64,000 bases of DNA from an uncultured Gammaproteobacteria bacterium (GCA_947259485.1 CAMYLU010000001.1:1-64000), one strand, 5' to 3'. Shown: positions 38,173-49,108, counted from the first letter of the stretch. Made by a program: numbers and translations. The notes: a model not told the origin generated them from the letters alone.

Positions 38173-38795
38173 AGCGGATTAATCCTTACCAGGCTGCGGG
38201 TTTCACTGATGCCGGGCACTTTAATTTTTTCTTCCTCGAAAATGAATCGGGTAATATCCAGTTGCTGCACCTCTTCCTGCTTGAGCCCGGTTTTCATCGT
38301 GATCAGTCGGGTTTTTGGGGTCAGCAAATGGGCAACGCTGTCGCAGAATTCCGCCAGCGGAGCGTAGGCGCGACTGACAATGAAATCAAGTGAATCCGGC
38401 GCATGATAATCCTGAACCCGTGTCTGCACAACTTGTGCATTTTTCAATCCACAATGCGCAATCGCCTGGCGAATAAAACGTGTCTTGCGCGCATTGCTGT
38501 CAAGTAACACCCAAACGGCATCGGGCATTGCAATCGCAAGCGGTATGCCGGGCAATCCGGCACCACTACCGATATCAATCGCCTTGCGGCAATTGCCAAG
38601 CAATGGCAGGACCGAGAGGCTATCGAGCAAATGATAGCTCAGCATCCGGGACAAGCCGCGAATCGAGGTCAGGTTATAAACCTGGTTCCATTTTTCGAGC
38701 AGCTGCAGGTACTCGAGCAATTGATCATACTGGGACTGTTGCAGCGTGATTCCCAGCGCCCCGGTGCCAGCGCGGAGTTCACCAGCAAGGTTCAT
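38169..38795 (-). CDS. rsmG: 16S rRNA (guanine(527)-N7)-methyltransferase
   Basis: 208 residues, normal for RsmG (GidB). The S-adenosylmethionine site is AIDIGSGAGLPGIPLAIA. It methylates G527 in the 530 loop of 16S rRNA; loss gives low-level streptomycin resistance in several bacteria. It starts directly after the mnmG stop with no gap. Confidence 0.96.
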   Translation of the reverse strand: MNLAGELRAGTGALGITLQQSQYDQLLEYLQLLEKWNQVYNLTSIRGLSRMLSYHLLDSLSVLPLLGNCRKAIDIGSGAGLPGIPLAIAMPDAVWVLLDSNARKTRFIRQAIAHCGLKNAQVVQTRVQDYHAPDSLDFIVSRAYAPLAEFCDSVAHLLTPKTRLITMKTGLKQEEVQQLDITRFIFEEEKIKVPGISETRSLVRINPL

Positions 38796-40685
<1,890 letters not shown>

Positions 40686-40715
40686 AACCAGTCATAATAA
40701 CCAAAAAGGGCGCGC

Positions 40716-40744
40716 ATTCTAGCGCAATAATCCCCCTTTTCCAA
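40716..40744 (-). promoter_or_regulatory. Candidate sigma-70 promoter of mnmG
   Basis: Minus-strand -35 TTGGAA (40739-40744) and -10 TAGAAT (40716-40721) separated by 17 bases. The start would be near 40709, about 24 bases before the mnmG ATG. In this 233-base gap lie also a hairpin repeat and a REP-like site; no DnaA boxes were seen. Confidence 0.5.
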
Positions 40745-40780
40745 AAATATCCTTCGAACGCTACGTCGGTTGAATACCCC

Positions 40781-40830
40781 CCAAAAGCCGCTCCCGACCG
40801 GCACCTGTGCCGGTCGGGAGCGCCTTTTGC
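40781..40830. repeat. Hairpin repeat, short member of the dispersed family
   Basis: Perfect 15-bp arms 40790-40804 and 40807-40821, flanked by CAAAAG and CTTTTG that extend the stem with mismatches. The GAGCGCCTTTTG border is shared with the larger element at 43074-43219. It lies downstream of the HAD gene on the minus strand and may end its transcript. Confidence 0.75.
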
Positions 40831-40867
40831 GGGCATTAACCCGGCATGGCGATCACGATAAATTGCA

Positions 40868-40893
40868 AGATCCCAGCTTGCGCGGGGATGACG
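40868..40893. repeat. REP-like short palindrome
   Basis: Reads GATCCCAGCTTGCGCGGGGA then TGACG; the ends ATCCC and GGGAT can pair. Same layout as the REP-like copy at 29477-29516 (GATCCC ... GGGATGAC). Confidence 0.45.
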
Positions 40894-40918
40894 TTCTAAA
40901 GGGCAGGAGGACGACGGG

Positions 40919-41581
40919 TTAGCGGGAGTGGGTGGTTATGAGGTCGGGGAGGTCGTGCATGCGCTCGAAGACGACGTGGGCACCGCTGGCGTGGAGTCTG
41001 TGCGCCGGCATCAGCTCGGCGAAACCGAACACGTTCATACCTGCCGCTACTGCGCCGGTGACCCCGATGGGGCTGTCTTCGATGACGAGGCAACGCCCGG
41101 GATCATCGATGCCCATGGTCCGGGCCGCATGCAGGTAAATATCGGGATGCGGTTTGCCGCGTTCGACATCGCTGGTACTGAAGATTTTGCCGGGAAAAAA
41201 ACGCATCAGGTCGGTCTTGCCCAGCGTCATTTGCATCTTTTCGTGCGATCCACTCGATGCGACGCAACAGGGCAGGGCCAGTTGTTCCAGCACGGTCTCG
41301 ATGCCGTCGATCGCGGCGACCGATTCGGCCAGTGCGCGGTTGATGTCCTGCTGGTAGCGTTGGTCCAGTTCTGGCGGGGGTGGTTCGCCGATCAGCGCCT
41401 CGATCTTTTGTAAGCATTGATCGCGTGAGTGCCCGACGAAGGTATCGAACATATCCTCAAGCGTAAACTGCAGGCCGCAAACCTCTTCCAGTACGTCAGC
41501 GAATACCTCGTTGGCGACGCGCTCACTGTCGACCAACACGCCGTCGCAATCGAATATGACCAGGTCAAACCTGTGGCCCAA
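40919..41581 (-). CDS. HAD-superfamily sugar-phosphate phosphatase (beta-phosphoglucomutase-like)
   Basis: 220 residues. HAD motifs: DCDGVLVDSE (motif I, nucleophile Asp), SSGS (motif II), GKPHPDIYL with lysine (motif III) and VIEDSPIGV (motif IV). The alpha-helical cap between motif I and II fits the YieH/beta-phosphoglucomutase subgroup, which acts on small phosphorylated sugars. The exact substrate is not readable. Its start lies immediately after the SPFH gene stop, so the two are co-transcribed. Confidence 0.88.
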   Translation of the reverse strand: MGHRFDLVIFDCDGVLVDSERVANEVFADVLEEVCGLQFTLEDMFDTFVGHSRDQCLQKIEALIGEPPPPELDQRYQQDINRALAESVAAIDGIETVLEQLALPCCVASSGSHEKMQMTLGKTDLMRFFPGKIFSTSDVERGKPHPDIYLHAARTMGIDDPGRCLVIEDSPIGVTGAVAAGMNVFGFAELMPAHRLHASGAHVVFERMHDLPDLITTHSR

Positions 41582-42517
41582 TTAAACAGCCCCGGGTGAA
41601 TCCTTTTTGGCGATGGTGGTGGCAAGTGCGACCATTGAGGACAGGTCGGTCAGGTTCGACGGCACGACCAGGGTATTGCCTTCTTTTGCCAGGTTGCCGA
41701 ACTGCGTGATATAGGCTTCGGCAACGCGCAGCTGCATCGCAGCATCCCCGCCTTCGACAACCAGCGATTGTGCCACCCGGTAAAGGCCTTTCGAAGTTGC
41801 GGTGGCGACCGCCAGGATCGCCTGGGCTTCACCCTCGGCTTCGTTGATCTGCTGCTGCTTGGCAGCCTCGGATTCCTTGATCACGCGCTGCTTTTCGCCT
41901 TCCGCCTCGTTGATCTTGGCGTCTCGCTCGCCTTCCGAGGTCAGGATTACCGCACGCTTTTCCCGTTCCGCGCGCATCTGCTTTTCCATTGCGCTGAGCA
42001 CGTCATGCGGTGGATTGATGTTCTTGATTTCATAGCGCAACACCTTGACGCCCCAGGGGTCCGAAGCCTTGTCGAGTTCGGAGACGACATTGGCATTGAT
42101 CATCGAACGTTCTTCGAAAGTCCGATCCAGCGCAATTTTACCGATCTCGCTACGCAGCGTGGTTTGCGCAAGTTGTGAAATCGCAAAAGCGAAGTCGGAA
42201 ATACCGTAGGAAGCACGCTCCGGATCCATTACCTGCAGGTACAGTACGCCATCGACTCCAACCTGGACATTGTCGTTGGTGATACAGACTTGCTCGGGGA
42301 TATCAACGGCCAGTTCCTTGAGGCTATGCCGATAGGCCACGCGCTCGATAAACGGTATCAGTATATGAAAACCCGCGCGCAGTGTACGGCTGTACTTACC
42401 GAGGCTTTCAACCACGAACGCACTTTGTTGCGGCACAACCACCGCGGTCTTGAAGATAACAAGAATGACGACGATCGCTGTCGCAATCGATACCCAGAAG
42501 GCAAAATTACCGTACAT
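41582..42517 (-). CDS. SPFH/stomatin-family protein (QmcA-like)
   Basis: 311 residues from the ATG at 42517, which has a GGAG site six bases upstream; an ATG at 42529 lacks one. One N-terminal membrane helix (about 5-24), an SPFH domain (about 25-190), then an Ala/Glu-rich coiled coil (EGEKQRVIKESEAAKQQQIN) and a C-terminal hydrophobic stretch. Stomatin-like proteins form ring assemblies at membrane microdomains and affect proteases. It is paired with the NfeD gene just upstream, the standard arrangement. Confidence 0.92.
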   Translation of the reverse strand: MYGNFAFWVSIATAIVVILVIFKTAVVVPQQSAFVVESLGKYSRTLRAGFHILIPFIERVAYRHSLKELAVDIPEQVCITNDNVQVGVDGVLYLQVMDPERASYGISDFAFAISQLAQTTLRSEIGKIALDRTFEERSMINANVVSELDKASDPWGVKVLRYEIKNINPPHDVLSAMEKQMRAEREKRAVILTSEGERDAKINEAEGEKQRVIKESEAAKQQQINEAEGEAQAILAVATATSKGLYRVAQSLVVEGGDAAMQLRVAEAYITQFGNLAKEGNTLVVPSNLTDLSSMVALATTIAKKDSPGAV

Positions 42518-42528
42518 GATGTTCTCCA

Positions 42529-42972
42529 TTATTCGTGAGTCTTAACGGTATCGAGCTTTAACGTAAGCCCGTCCACACTACTGATTTGTACATGCTGCCC
42601 CTGTTCGAAAGGCTGGTCGCTGGCGTTAATCACGGTCCACTCGGTACCACGATATGCCAGCCGTCCTGTATCGCCGGGTTGCAAGGATTGTTCGACAGTC
42701 ACGATTTCACCCTTTGGCCCGGTTTCGTAGCCGATGCCGGAACCACGCAACTTGGCGTAGAGTTTCTTGCGAAAAAAGACCATTAACACCAGCGCAATAA
42801 CGGAAAACAGTATCCATTGCACCCAGGGCTCGAGGCCAATCCCGGCGAGCTCGACCAGGCCGGTGATGGCCGCCGCGATGCCGATGAATACCAGGTAAAA
42901 CCCCGCGTCGACAATTAACAGCTCCGAACCAAGCAGTAATGCGCCAACAATCATCCATCCCCACCAGGGCAT
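42529..42972 (-). CDS. NfeD-like membrane protein
   Basis: 147 residues: two to three membrane helices (about 5-25, 30-47, 51-68) and a C-terminal OB-fold beta-barrel (about 85-145, TVEQSLQPGDTGRLAYRGTEW in part). This is the short NfeD1b type (YbbK partner) without the serine-protease domain. NfeD proteins associate with SPFH proteins, and the next gene encodes one. The stop lies twelve bases before the chosen SPFH start. Confidence 0.9.
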   Translation of the reverse strand: MPWWGWMIVGALLLGSELLIVDAGFYLVFIGIAAAITGLVELAGIGLEPWVQWILFSVIALVLMVFFRKKLYAKLRGSGIGYETGPKGEIVTVEQSLQPGDTGRLAYRGTEWTVINASDQPFEQGQHVQISSVDGLTLKLDTVKTHE

Positions 42973-43073
42973 AACATTCTCCTGTCAATTCAATAAATTA
43001 TCTTATCCCTGAGACTAGCATAGTCAAGGCATTCAACATGTCACCTTTTCAGACAAAATCTCTCCCTTTAAAG

Positions 43074-43219
43074 CGCCACCTCGGGATTAAGCCCCGAAAA
43101 GTGTCGCGAGGCAGGACGCCGCGGTCCGACGCTTCGGGCGCCAAGCGATTCCATGGATGGACCAACCGGCGCTTGCGCCGGTTGGGAGCGCCTTTTGGGG
43201 GCTTAATCCCGAGGTGGCT
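43074..43219. repeat. Dispersed hairpin element, copy A (about 146 bp)
   Basis: Outer arms near 43074-43100 and 43193-43219 are inverted repeats (CCTCGGGATTAAGCCCC pairs with GGGGCTTAATCCCGAGG with small gaps). A second, inner hairpin has perfect 11-bp arms at 43162-43172 and 43175-43185. The element carries CCATGGATGGACC just before the inner hairpin. A copy of the same layout lies at 55764-55893 in reverse orientation. It sits just downstream of metY. Confidence 0.8.
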
Positions 43220-43256
43220 CTTCTGGAATTGCAGCAGATGCCGCGGATTGAAGATC

Positions 43257-44543
43257 TTAGGATTGAGAAAGATTGAGCGCCTGGTCGAGATCCCAGAGGA
43301 TATCGTCGAGGGTTTCGAGTCCGACCGAGATACGCACCATGTCCGGGGTAACCCCGGCCGCGATCTGCTGTTCCTCGCTGAGTTGGCGGTGGGTGGTCGA
43401 TGCCGGATGAATAATCAGCGTGCGCGCATCGCCGACATTGGCGAGATGGCTCATGAACTGGGCGCTGTTGATAAACTTCTCACCCGCCGCTGCACCGCCA
43501 TTGACGCCGAAGGTCAGAATCGAGCTTGCCCCCTTCGGCAGGTATTTCTTTACCAACGGCTGATAGGGATTATCTTCGAGCCCCGCGTAATTGACCCACC
43601 CGACTGCCGGATGCTCACGCAGAAACTCCGCCACTCCGATTGCGTTGGCACAATGGCGGTCCATGCGTACCGGCAGGGTCTCGATACCTTGCAGCATCAT
43701 GAAGGCATTGAACGGACTCATCGCCTGCCCAAGGGTGCGAAGGGTTTCGCAGCGGGCTTTCATGGTGAAACCGAAATCACCAAAGGTTTCATAAAAACGA
43801 ATGCCGTGATATCCGGCCGAAGGTTCGGTCATGCCCGGGAAATTACCGTTATCCCAGTCAAACTTGCCTGATTCGATCATGACGCCGCCCATGCTGGTAC
43901 CGTGTCCACCGATAAACTTGGTTGCCGAATGCACCACGATATCGGCGCCGAAATCAATCGGCTTGCACAGGTACGGCGTGGCAAAGGTACTGTCGACTAT
44001 CAACGGAATACCGGCGTCGTGTGCGATCGCGGCGATGGCTTCGATATCGATTATGTTATTGGTCGGGTTGCCGATGGTTTCGGCATAAACTGCCTTTGTT
44101 TTCGTGGTGATTGCCTGGCGGAAGTTTTCGGGATCGTCGGAATCGACGAACGTCGTCTCGATGCCCATCTTGCGAAAGGTCACATCGAATTGCGAAAAAG
44201 TGCCACCGTAAAGCGTTTTTGCCGACACCAGTTCGTCACCCTGTTGCATCAGCGTCAGGATAGCAGTCATCTGTGCAGCCATGCCCGAACTGACCCCGAG
44301 TGCGGCGCGGCCGTTTTCGAGCGATGCCATGCGCTCCTCGAACACCGCGGTGGTCGGGTTGGTCAGGCGCACATAGGTATTGCCGAAAGTTTGCAGGTTA
44401 AACAGGCTCGCGGCATGCTCGGCATCATCGAACACGTATGACGTGGTCTGGTATATCGGTACCGCGCGGGCACCGGTAACCGGATCCGGAATTTGGCCTG
44501 CATGCAAACACAGGGTTTCGATTCCAAATTTTCGGTCTGCCAT
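43257..44543 (-). CDS. metY: O-acetylhomoserine sulfhydrylase (PLP-dependent)
   Basis: 428 residues, the length of the O-acetylhomoserine (thiol)-lyase group, longer than cystathionine enzymes. The PLP lysine is Lys209 in SATKFIGGHGT; the opening GIETLCLHAG and QTTSYVF are typical. It makes homocysteine from O-acetylhomoserine and sulfide. Upstream, 12 bases away, is a CoA-binding protein gene. The two are likely one transcript with the acyl-CoA ligase. Confidence 0.92.
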   Translation of the reverse strand: MADRKFGIETLCLHAGQIPDPVTGARAVPIYQTTSYVFDDAEHAASLFNLQTFGNTYVRLTNPTTAVFEERMASLENGRAALGVSSGMAAQMTAILTLMQQGDELVSAKTLYGGTFSQFDVTFRKMGIETTFVDSDDPENFRQAITTKTKAVYAETIGNPTNNIIDIEAIAAIAHDAGIPLIVDSTFATPYLCKPIDFGADIVVHSATKFIGGHGTSMGGVMIESGKFDWDNGNFPGMTEPSAGYHGIRFYETFGDFGFTMKARCETLRTLGQAMSPFNAFMMLQGIETLPVRMDRHCANAIGVAEFLREHPAVGWVNYAGLEDNPYQPLVKKYLPKGASSILTFGVNGGAAAGEKFINSAQFMSHLANVGDARTLIIHPASTTHRQLSEEQQIAAGVTPDMVRISVGLETLDDILWDLDQALNLSQS

Positions 44544-44555
44544 GGCTTGCTCCGC

Positions 44556-45026
44556 TTACCGGTTAAATATCGTTGGTCGTTGCGCCGAAATGACGCCGGT
44601 ATTGACGCCGGCCGTATTCAGCCCACCGAACAGGCGCGCATACTCGATTTTCACGCAACGATCCATCACCACTTCGAGTCCGGCGGCGCGTGCTTTTTGT
44701 GCCGCCTCCTCGTTAATAATACCAAGCTGCATCCACACCACTTTGGCCCCAATTTCAATCGCGTCATCGACAAACGGCGGGATTCGATCAGAACGTTGAA
44801 ACAGATCGACCATGTCGACCGGGGTCGGGATGTCTTTTAAATCGGCATAACATTTCTGTCCCAGAATCTCATCGTATTTGGGGTTTACCGGAATTATTTC
44901 GAAACCGTGTTCGAGCAGGTATTTGCCGACGAAATTGCTCGGTCTTGACCAGTCGTCGGAAAGCCCGACGATCGCAACGCGTTTGTTTTCAATGAGAATA
45001 CGACGCAGGGTATTGATGTCGTTCAT
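44556..45026 (-). CDS. CoA-binding domain protein (YccU family)
   Basis: 156 residues, a single Rossmann-type CoA_binding domain (VAIVGLSDDWSRPSNFVGKYL in part; VNPKYDEILGQKCYADL). Known members bind CoA but have no proven reaction. It overlaps the acyl-CoA ligase stop by four bases and is followed by metY. The catalytic histidine of succinyl-CoA synthetase is absent, so it is not a ligase. Confidence 0.88.
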   Translation of the reverse strand: MNDINTLRRILIENKRVAIVGLSDDWSRPSNFVGKYLLEHGFEIIPVNPKYDEILGQKCYADLKDIPTPVDMVDLFQRSDRIPPFVDDAIEIGAKVVWMQLGIINEEAAQKARAAGLEVVMDRCVKIEYARLFGGLNTAGVNTGVISAQRPTIFNR

Positions 45027-46675
45027 AGCTTCCTGGCGCTTTCGCGTAATACAAATTTCTGGATTTTGCCGGTCGAGGTTTTCGGCAGGGGCCCAAATAC
45101 CACCTTTCGCGGTGCTTTGAAATGCGCCATGTTAGCGCGACAAAAATCGATAATTTCCTGCTCACTCACTTCACCCGCATCATCGCGCAGGGTCACAAAC
45201 GCGCACGGCGTTTCGCCCCACTTCTCATCGGGCATGCCGGCGACAGCGGCTTCGAGAACGGCGGGGTGGCGATACAGCGTACCTTCAACTTCGATGCTGG
45301 AAATATTCTCTCCCCCGGAAATGATAATATCCTTGGAACGGTCCATGATCTGGATATAGCCGTCTTGATGACAAACCGCGAGATCGCCACTGTGGAAGTA
45401 ACCCCCTGCAAAGGCTTCTTCACTGGCACGGAGATTTTTAAGATACCCCTTCATGACGATGTTGCCCCTGAACATGATCTCGCCGATGGTTTCTCCATCA
45501 CGCGGCACTGGTTTCATGGTCTCGGGATCCATGACGACGAGCTCCTCCAGCATCGGGTAGCGCACGCCCTGGCGCGCTTTCATCCCGGCCTGGTCGGCAA
45601 GCGATAACTCGTCCCATTCCCGGTGCCAGGCACAAACTACTGCCGGTCCATACACTTCCGTCAGGCCGTAGGCATGCGTTACCTTGAAGTTTAGTTTCTG
45701 CATCGCCTCGAGCACCGCCGGCGGCGGCGCCGACGCAGCTGTCATAATATTTACCTGGTGATCAACGCCCGCTTTCAATTTCTCATCGGCATTGGCCATC
45801 AGGTTCATAACGATCGGAGCACCGCAAAGGTGGGTGACCTTGTGCTGCTTGATTGCATTGAAGATATCATCCGCCCTGACCGCACGCAGACAAACATTGG
45901 TTCCATTCAAGGCGGCGATGGTCCACGGAAAACACCAGCCGTTGCAGTGAAACAAGGGTAAGGTCCACAGGTACACCGGGTGTGCACCCATATCCCAGCC
46001 TAGTACATTCGACACTGCGTTCAGGTAAGCACCGCGATGATGGGTTACCACACCCTTGGGATCTCCGGTGGTGCCCGAGGTATAGCCAAGCGCGATCGCC
46101 TGCCATTCGTCCTGCGGTAATTGCCACCTGAATTCGGCGTCACCTTGTTTAAGAAAATTTTCATACTCGAAATCGCCGATAAAATCACCGCCGTTAAATT
46201 CGGAATCATCGACATCGATAACCAGGGGTTTGTTTTCAAGTTGGGAAACGGCCGCTTTTATAGTGTCTGAAAACTCGCGGTCGGTTAACAATACTTTCGC
46301 ATCGCCGTGCTTGAGTTGGAATGCGATTGCGTCTGCATCAAGGCGTATATTGAGCCCGTTAATTACACCGCCCGCCATCGGAATTGCGAAATGGGCCTCG
46401 TACATCGCGGGAACATTGGGCAGCATCAAGGCGACGGTTTCGTCCTGTCGCAAACCGTGTTTCTGCAGCGCCGAGGCGAAGCGACAGGACCTGGCGTAGG
46501 TCTGGGCCCAGGTTTGCTGCCTGGCAGCGTAGATCAGCGCCGGGTGATCGGGGTAAACCGAAGCCGCACGCTCGATAAACGTGATTGGCGATAGCGGCGT
46601 ATAGTTAGCCTCATTTTTTTCCAGATCCCTCGAGTACTGACTATCAGCATTCATTCCGTTTAACGGCCTTTCCAT
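45023..46675 (-). CDS. Acyl-CoA synthetase (AMP-forming, medium-chain type)
   Basis: 550 residues from the ATG at 46675; an ATG at 46654 (543 residues) would avoid overlap with the crotonase gene and is nearly as likely. The AMP/phosphate loop is YTSGTTGDPKGVV, with GLTEVYGP, SGGENISS and the C-terminal catalytic lysine in KTSTGKIQKF. It activates a carboxylic acid to its CoA thioester. The next genes encode a crotonase and a CoA-binding protein, consistent with acyl-CoA metabolism; substrate not readable. Confidence 0.9.
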   Translation of the reverse strand: MERPLNGMNADSQYSRDLEKNEANYTPLSPITFIERAASVYPDHPALIYAARQQTWAQTYARSCRFASALQKHGLRQDETVALMLPNVPAMYEAHFAIPMAGGVINGLNIRLDADAIAFQLKHGDAKVLLTDREFSDTIKAAVSQLENKPLVIDVDDSEFNGGDFIGDFEYENFLKQGDAEFRWQLPQDEWQAIALGYTSGTTGDPKGVVTHHRGAYLNAVSNVLGWDMGAHPVYLWTLPLFHCNGWCFPWTIAALNGTNVCLRAVRADDIFNAIKQHKVTHLCGAPIVMNLMANADEKLKAGVDHQVNIMTAASAPPPAVLEAMQKLNFKVTHAYGLTEVYGPAVVCAWHREWDELSLADQAGMKARQGVRYPMLEELVVMDPETMKPVPRDGETIGEIMFRGNIVMKGYLKNLRASEEAFAGGYFHSGDLAVCHQDGYIQIMDRSKDIIISGGENISSIEVEGTLYRHPAVLEAAVAGMPDEKWGETPCAFVTLRDDAGEVSEQEIIDFCRANMAHFKAPRKVVFGPLPKTSTGKIQKFVLRESARKL

Positions 46676-47463
46676 TCCGGTTTGCGCTTTTCGATAAATG
46701 CATCGATACCTTCGCGTGCATCATACGAATCCATGTTACAGGTCATCCGTTCGGCAGCGTAAGCATAGGCGTCGGATAAATCCATCGACAATTGCTGGTA
46801 AAACATATCCTTGCCGAGCTTAATCGCATGCGCCGACCTGGAGACGATTTTCTGTGCCAGCGCTGTGGTCGCCTGCTCGAGCTCATCAGCGGGGACAACT
46901 TCGTTAACCAGCCCATACTGATGCGCGGTCCGGGCTGATATAAAATCTCCGGTAAGCAGCATATGCATGGCCTGCTTGCGTCCCATGTTACGACTCAACG
47001 GTACCGCCGGGGTAGAACAAAACAATCCGACGTTAATCCCCGAAACCGCAAAGCGCGCTTCTTCGGACGCAACCGCGAGATCGCAATTCGCGACCAGTTG
47101 GCAACCGGCGGCGGTGGCAATCCCGTTGACCCGGGCAATCACGGGCTGCTGCAACTGGTTAATGGTCAGCATCATCTTGCTGCACTGGTTAAACAGCGCC
47201 TGGTGAAACTCGCGCTCCTCGCTGGAACGCATTTCTTTCAAGTCATGGCCGGGACAAAAAGCCTTGCCGCTTGCAGCGATGATGACGACACGAATCGAAT
47301 CATCCTGATCGATATCGTCGAGTGCGGTCTGCAGTTCGCTCAGCATCTCTCCTGAAAGTGCGTTGTATTGCCGCGGACGATTCAGCGTCAGCGTGGTAAT
47401 GCCATCGCTGTCCTGCCGCAATAGAATGGATTGATCTGCTACCTGGTCGGCTGTGGCACCCAT
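46660..47463 (-). CDS. Crotonase-family protein, ECHDC3-like, catalytic glutamates missing
   Basis: 267 residues. The oxyanion-hole segments KAFCPGHDL and NGIATAAGCQL are present, but the two acid residues of enoyl-CoA hydratase are replaced: Glu144 by Gln122 and Glu164 by Gly142. The segment INVGLFCSTPAVPLSRN is characteristic of the ECHDC3 subgroup. It is therefore unlikely to be a plain hydratase; thioester binding or another acyl-CoA reaction is possible. It lies four bases after the SET-domain gene stop and overlaps the ligase start. Confidence 0.85.
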   Translation of the reverse strand: MGATADQVADQSILLRQDSDGITTLTLNRPRQYNALSGEMLSELQTALDDIDQDDSIRVVIIAASGKAFCPGHDLKEMRSSEEREFHQALFNQCSKMMLTINQLQQPVIARVNGIATAAGCQLVANCDLAVASEEARFAVSGINVGLFCSTPAVPLSRNMGRKQAMHMLLTGDFISARTAHQYGLVNEVVPADELEQATTALAQKIVSRSAHAIKLGKDMFYQQLSMDLSDAYAYAAERMTCNMDSYDAREGIDAFIEKRKPEWKGR

Positions 47464-47467
47464 AAGC

Positions 47468-47965
47468 CTATCCTCGCTGAAACTTGTTCCTGATGTAAAT
47501 TGAAAAATAATCCCCGTAACGTTGCTGTAATTCGGGTAGTTTCCAGTCCTGGCCGGTTACCTTACCGCGACACAACGCACTTCCGCAATGGCAATCAAGC
47601 GCATAGTGGTCAGAACGTTCCATCGAGTAATCGTGACACAATTCCTCCCCGGCCTTGATGTCGCGCATTGCGACATAGACCACCTGTCCACGAAAACCGA
47701 CATTCGGATCACAGGAGTGATTGATGAACACCGACATGTCGTCGACATCATCGGCGGTACGTGGCGCCAGGTAAAAATCATCATCGATTTGCAACGCCAT
47801 ATCCCCGGCTTCGGCGGTGGCCCGGTCGAGGTCGTTACGGGTAATTATATGGCCGGCCTTGATTGCAACGATTTCGTCTTTGGCGATATCCGCAATCGCG
47901 ATCACACCCCGTCCGGCAAGCGTATCCTCCCGCACCGTTATCTTCGGTGAACGCCAGGTTTTCAT
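47468..47965 (-). CDS. SET-domain protein lysine methyltransferase-like
   Basis: 165 residues, a free-standing SET domain. Visible motifs: NHSCDPN (82-88), the catalytic tyrosine in GEELCHDYSM (Tyr113), and a post-SET CxCGSxxCRG whose cysteines 125, 127 and 132 with Cys85 would bind one zinc. The N-terminal GRGV segment forms part of the S-adenosylmethionine site. Bacterial SET proteins can methylate ribosomal or DNA-binding proteins. It is coupled to the crotonase gene (four-base gap) and follows the amidinotransferase-type gene; the target is unknown. Confidence 0.85.
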   Translation of the reverse strand: MKTWRSPKITVREDTLAGRGVIAIADIAKDEIVAIKAGHIITRNDLDRATAEAGDMALQIDDDFYLAPRTADDVDDMSVFINHSCDPNVGFRGQVVYVAMRDIKAGEELCHDYSMERSDHYALDCHCGSALCRGKVTGQDWKLPELQQRYGDYFSIYIRNKFQRG

Positions 47966-48009
47966 TACAAATTCCGCATGCAGGCCGGCTGGTTCCGTGA
48001 CTGCAAGGG

Positions 48010-48963
48010 TCAGGCTGGATCACGCCGCAAGGGCTGGCACATGCAATGAACACCGCCGCCGGCCCAGGTGAACATCGTCATATCCGGGTCGTAGACCTCG
48101 AGTCCGATGGCGCGCATTTTCTGGTTCAGGTCTTTTGCTAACAGCGTGGATAAAACCTTGTCATTGCCGAGTGCGACGACGTTACAGCCCAGCGCCATGG
48201 TTTCCTCAAAGGTGGCCGGCAGGATTTCGATACCCATTTTTTTAAGCCATTCGACAATATCGTCATCGGTGGTTTCGAGGCAGACCGCGGCACAGTTTTC
48301 GGTCAGCATGCACACCATTAAATCAATATGTACATAGAAAGGATCGATCGGGGCGAACTTGATCTCCCAGCCTTCGTCGATAAACCAGTTGGCAACCTGC
48401 CGCGCAGCAACCCCCTCGCTGCGATGATCGGTATAGCCCACCAGGGCCACGCCCGGCTTGATGATATTAAAGTCGCCGCCTTCAAAACTGCCCATCGACA
48501 CCATGTCGTAAATGGGAACATTATTTTCCAGGTAAAAACGCAACGCGGGTGCGTACTCGCCGCGACGTCGGGGATTGGCCATCTGGCAGATTACGGCACC
48601 ATAGGGCGTCATGAACGAGGAATCGCGCGCGTAGACCTGCATCGGGGTGCCTTCATCGACCGGCAGGAAATGGCACTTTGTGCCGGCCTGCTCATAGGCA
48701 TGGACCATTTCAGCATGCTGTCTTTCTGCGAGGGCCTGGTCGAACTTGTGCCCACGGCGAAGTGAGTCGCGCACCAGCGAACTATACTCCGCATTTTCAA
48801 GACCCAGCCAGCGGAACGTATCCACCGGGCCCAACAGGACGTCCAGCAGTGGACCGGTTTCGGATTTCAGGTACCAGTCGGTCATTTCCTGCGTTCCACC
48901 ACCGCTTTTCCTGGCGCGCAACGGCTTTTGCATTGTAACGGGACTGGTGACTGGTGCGTTCAT
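48010..48963 (-). CDS. Amidinotransferase/deiminase-family enzyme (guanidino-group modifying)
   Basis: 317 residues from the ATG at 48963, chosen for its GGAG site seven bases upstream; a longer frame reaches 49023. Guanidino-enzyme motifs: ARDSSF (Asp114), GSFEGGDFN (Glu161), VHIDLMVC (His212) and the nucleophile cysteine in GGGVHCMCQP (Cys307). This is the pentein fold of arginine deiminase, dimethylarginine hydrolase and amidinotransferases. Substrate cannot be assigned; it is not clearly one subgroup. It is transcribed toward the SET gene, 44 bases away. Confidence 0.82.
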   Translation of the reverse strand: MNAPVTSPVTMQKPLRARKSGGGTQEMTDWYLKSETGPLLDVLLGPVDTFRWLGLENAEYSSLVRDSLRRGHKFDQALAERQHAEMVHAYEQAGTKCHFLPVDEGTPMQVYARDSSFMTPYGAVICQMANPRRRGEYAPALRFYLENNVPIYDMVSMGSFEGGDFNIIKPGVALVGYTDHRSEGVAARQVANWFIDEGWEIKFAPIDPFYVHIDLMVCMLTENCAAVCLETTDDDIVEWLKKMGIEILPATFEETMALGCNVVALGNDKVLSTLLAKDLNQKMRAIGLEVYDPDMTMFTWAGGGVHCMCQPLRRDPA

Positions 48964-49108
48964 TAGAATACTCCGCGGCCGGTTGTCGGAGTTGGAGTAT
49001 ATTACCTGCCGAGCGCTGCCCACAAGTAATTGGACATCGTCAGCAGGCTTTGCCGGATGAAACTGATTAGCGGCCGGGGCGGCATGTTGTCACGCCACAA
49101 ATGCAGAA

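Noticed and set aside
40686..40918. Possible oriC next to mnmG
   Set aside because: No DnaA boxes and no AT-rich unwinding element were seen; only a promoter, a hairpin repeat and a REP-like site.
43038..43871. 277-residue plus-strand reading frame over the hairpin element and metY
   Set aside because: It crosses a repeat element and then reads antisense to metY; the translation shows low-complexity, arginine-rich text without domains.
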